64,000 nt of DNA, from assembly GCF_024494465.1 (NCBI RefSeq), contig NZ_JAETXM010000007.1, positions 62,001 through 126,000 of the forward strand, given 5' to 3'. Shown in pieces: positions 63,159 through 64,000 of this stretch. Under the pieces are notes generated by a model. That model made no database searches. It worked only from the letters and a program-made list of their open reading frames with translations, and was not told the origin of the DNA. The first letter of the stretch is position 1, and each line of letters starts with the position of its first letter. Both the position numbers and the translations under genes were made by a program. This DNA is from Bacillus sp. V3B. Its GTDB lineage: Bacteria > Bacillota > Bacilli > Bacillales > Cytobacillaceae.

Positions 63159-63245
63159 AGAAAGCCTTCATGGCTTTCTCGATCAGCTTCAGCTGATCAG
63201 GGTTCATCCCCTTTATGGTGATGGTTGCAGCCTAAAGGCTGCAAC
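63159..63245. repeat. Three successive hairpins
   Basis: AGAAAGCC/GGCTTTCT (63159-63179), GATCAGCT/AGCTGATC (63181-63198) and GTTGCAGCC/GGCTGCAAC (63224-63245), all perfect. The last is followed by an A-rich run. They may be terminators facing mobC transcription or part of the transfer origin. Confidence 0.65.
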
Positions 63246-63446
63246 ATAAAAAAAGACCGTTGATAATGATCACTCTTACTCAATTAAAGCATGCCGATTG
63301 TTGGAGAATGATTATATGAATTAAGGCTATCTTTTAGGGCTTTATTCCTGAAATATGTAAAAAATTTGTGAATTGTACCTACTAAAACTAAAAAAGGAGT
63401 TTAATAATAATAGATCGTTTTTAAAATTCTTCCAAAGGTGGACATC

Positions 63447-63974
63447 ATGAGACAAAGACAAGTTTACAGAAGCCCTATATCAGCCATACTATGGTCTATT
63501 GCACTCCCAGGTCTAGGGCAGATCTATAACAGATATTACATACCAGCCTTTCTTTTAATAGGGTTAGAATTTCTAATTAATCTTTATTCTAATCTGAACC
63601 TAGCAATCTTGTATTCATTTAATGGGGATTTTCTACAAGCCCATGAAGTCATTAATTATGAATGGGGTCTATTCTATCCTTCTATTTATGGCTTTGCTAT
63701 TTGGCAAGCTTATAACCATGCAAAGGCCAATAATTATAAAGTGGAAGGTAAGGGCCTTGTTAAAAAAACCTATTTTACAGGCTTCTTTTTTGGCATGGTA
63801 ATCGGAATGAATTTGGGACTTTATTGGCATAATCACAAAACCCTTGAACAGGTAAAATATCTATATTTTTTACATTTCCCTGTTTATAACGGTTTAATAT
63901 TGGGATTATTAGGGGCACTTTTAGGGGCTTTAATCGAAAAAACTTACAGGAAAAACTCGAATCGAAAAAAGTAG
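63447..63974 (+). CDS. TM2-like multispan membrane protein
   Basis: 175 residues from the ATG at 63447 after AAAGGTGG. Four hydrophobic helices; the N-terminal SPISAILWSIALPGLGQIYNRYYIPAFLLIGLEFLIN has the PGxGQxYN pattern of TM2-domain proteins. Two further helices follow. Function unknown; typical of Bacillus genomes and plasmids. A strong terminator overlaps its end. Confidence 0.7.
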   Translation: MRQRQVYRSPISAILWSIALPGLGQIYNRYYIPAFLLIGLEFLINLYSNLNLAILYSFNGDFLQAHEVINYEWGLFYPSIYGFAIWQAYNHAKANNYKVEGKGLVKKTYFTGFFFGMVIGMNLGLYWHNHKTLEQVKYLYFLHFPVYNGLILGLLGALLGALIEKTYRKNSNRKK

Positions 63975-64000
63975 GTAGAGCCAGGCCTACTTTTTTCGAT
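63961..64000 (+). terminator. Terminator at the window end
   Basis: ATCGAAAAAAGTAGG and CCTACTTTTTTCGAT are exact complements (15 bp) with a 10-base loop. The left arm covers the last codons of the TM2-like gene. Confidence 0.85.

Overview
The window reads as low-GC Firmicute DNA, most likely from a Bacillaceae member. Ribosome binding sites are strong and purine-rich (GGAGG type), TTG and GTG starts are common, a Spo0E-family protein is present, and the protein families (EtfAB, FadF, YlmA-like, YppF-like) are typical of Bacillus relatives. I see no rRNA, tRNA or core housekeeping genes. The right end carries a replication and mobilization module, so the piece is probably a catabolic plasmid or an integrated one. 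That is an inference.

Layout. (1) 1-7.1 kb: a truncated lipoprotein, a permease, and an operon acd (acyl-CoA dehydrogenase) - NDP-forming acyl-CoA synthetase - etfB - etfA. (2) 7.2-16.3 kb: a YlmA-like ABC ATPase, then an operon mutA-mutB-meaB-mce-fadF (methylmalonyl-CoA to succinyl-CoA, plus the ETF:menaquinone oxidoreductase). (3) 16.5-23.2 kb: a divergent LysR regulator, a class III CoA-transferase, a TRAP carboxylate transporter and a quinone-oxidoreductase-like protein. (4) 23.4-31 kb: a five-gene ring-hydroxylation and meta-cleavage operon (alpha/beta hydrolase, Rieske alpha and beta subunits, extradiol dioxygenase, SDR), a GntR/FCD regulator, an ACMSD-type decarboxylase and an enoyl-CoA hydratase homologue. 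(5) 31-33 kb: decayed DNA with a Spo0E-like gene, an iron-ADH remnant, a second broken acyl-CoA dehydrogenase that keeps its promoter, and an IS6-family fragment. (6) 33-37.2 kb: two tandem IclR regulators divergent from pobA (4-hydroxybenzoate 3-monooxygenase) and a LigB-type protocatechuate dioxygenase, followed by the wreck of a 2-hydroxymuconate-semialdehyde dehydrogenase. (7) 37-48.7 kb: TauE permease, a diiron ferritin-like protein, metallo-beta-lactamase-fold protein, aromatic aldehyde dehydrogenase, MFS carrier, aryl-alcohol dehydrogenase, ROK and LysR regulators, and a two-gene chromate transporter. (8) 48.7-55.3 kb: an internally deleted IS66 element, a nitrilase, a MocR-type regulator and two broken aminotransferases. 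(9) 55.8-64 kb: plasmid functions with RHH and XRE regulators, an O-type Rep with in-gene repeats and an antisense/attenuator leader, and mobC-mobA with mobB embedded in another frame.

How it fits together. Regions 1-4 can form one route. An aromatic acid is taken up, dihydroxylated, dehydrogenated, ring-cleaved, decarboxylated and hydrolysed, releasing a short carboxylic acid. That acid is CoA-activated and oxidised by Acd, with electrons passing through EtfAB and FadF to menaquinone; the propionyl-CoA branch ends at succinyl-CoA through MutAB/MeaB/Mce. The gene set resembles p-cumate catabolism, in which isobutyrate is released, but the substrate is inferred. A shared 12-bp palindrome, ATTGTCGACAAT, lies just downstream of the -10 box in front of acd, mutA, the ring-cleavage operon, the enoyl-CoA hydratase gene and the acd pseudogene, which suggests one regulon, probably controlled by the local GntR/FCD protein.
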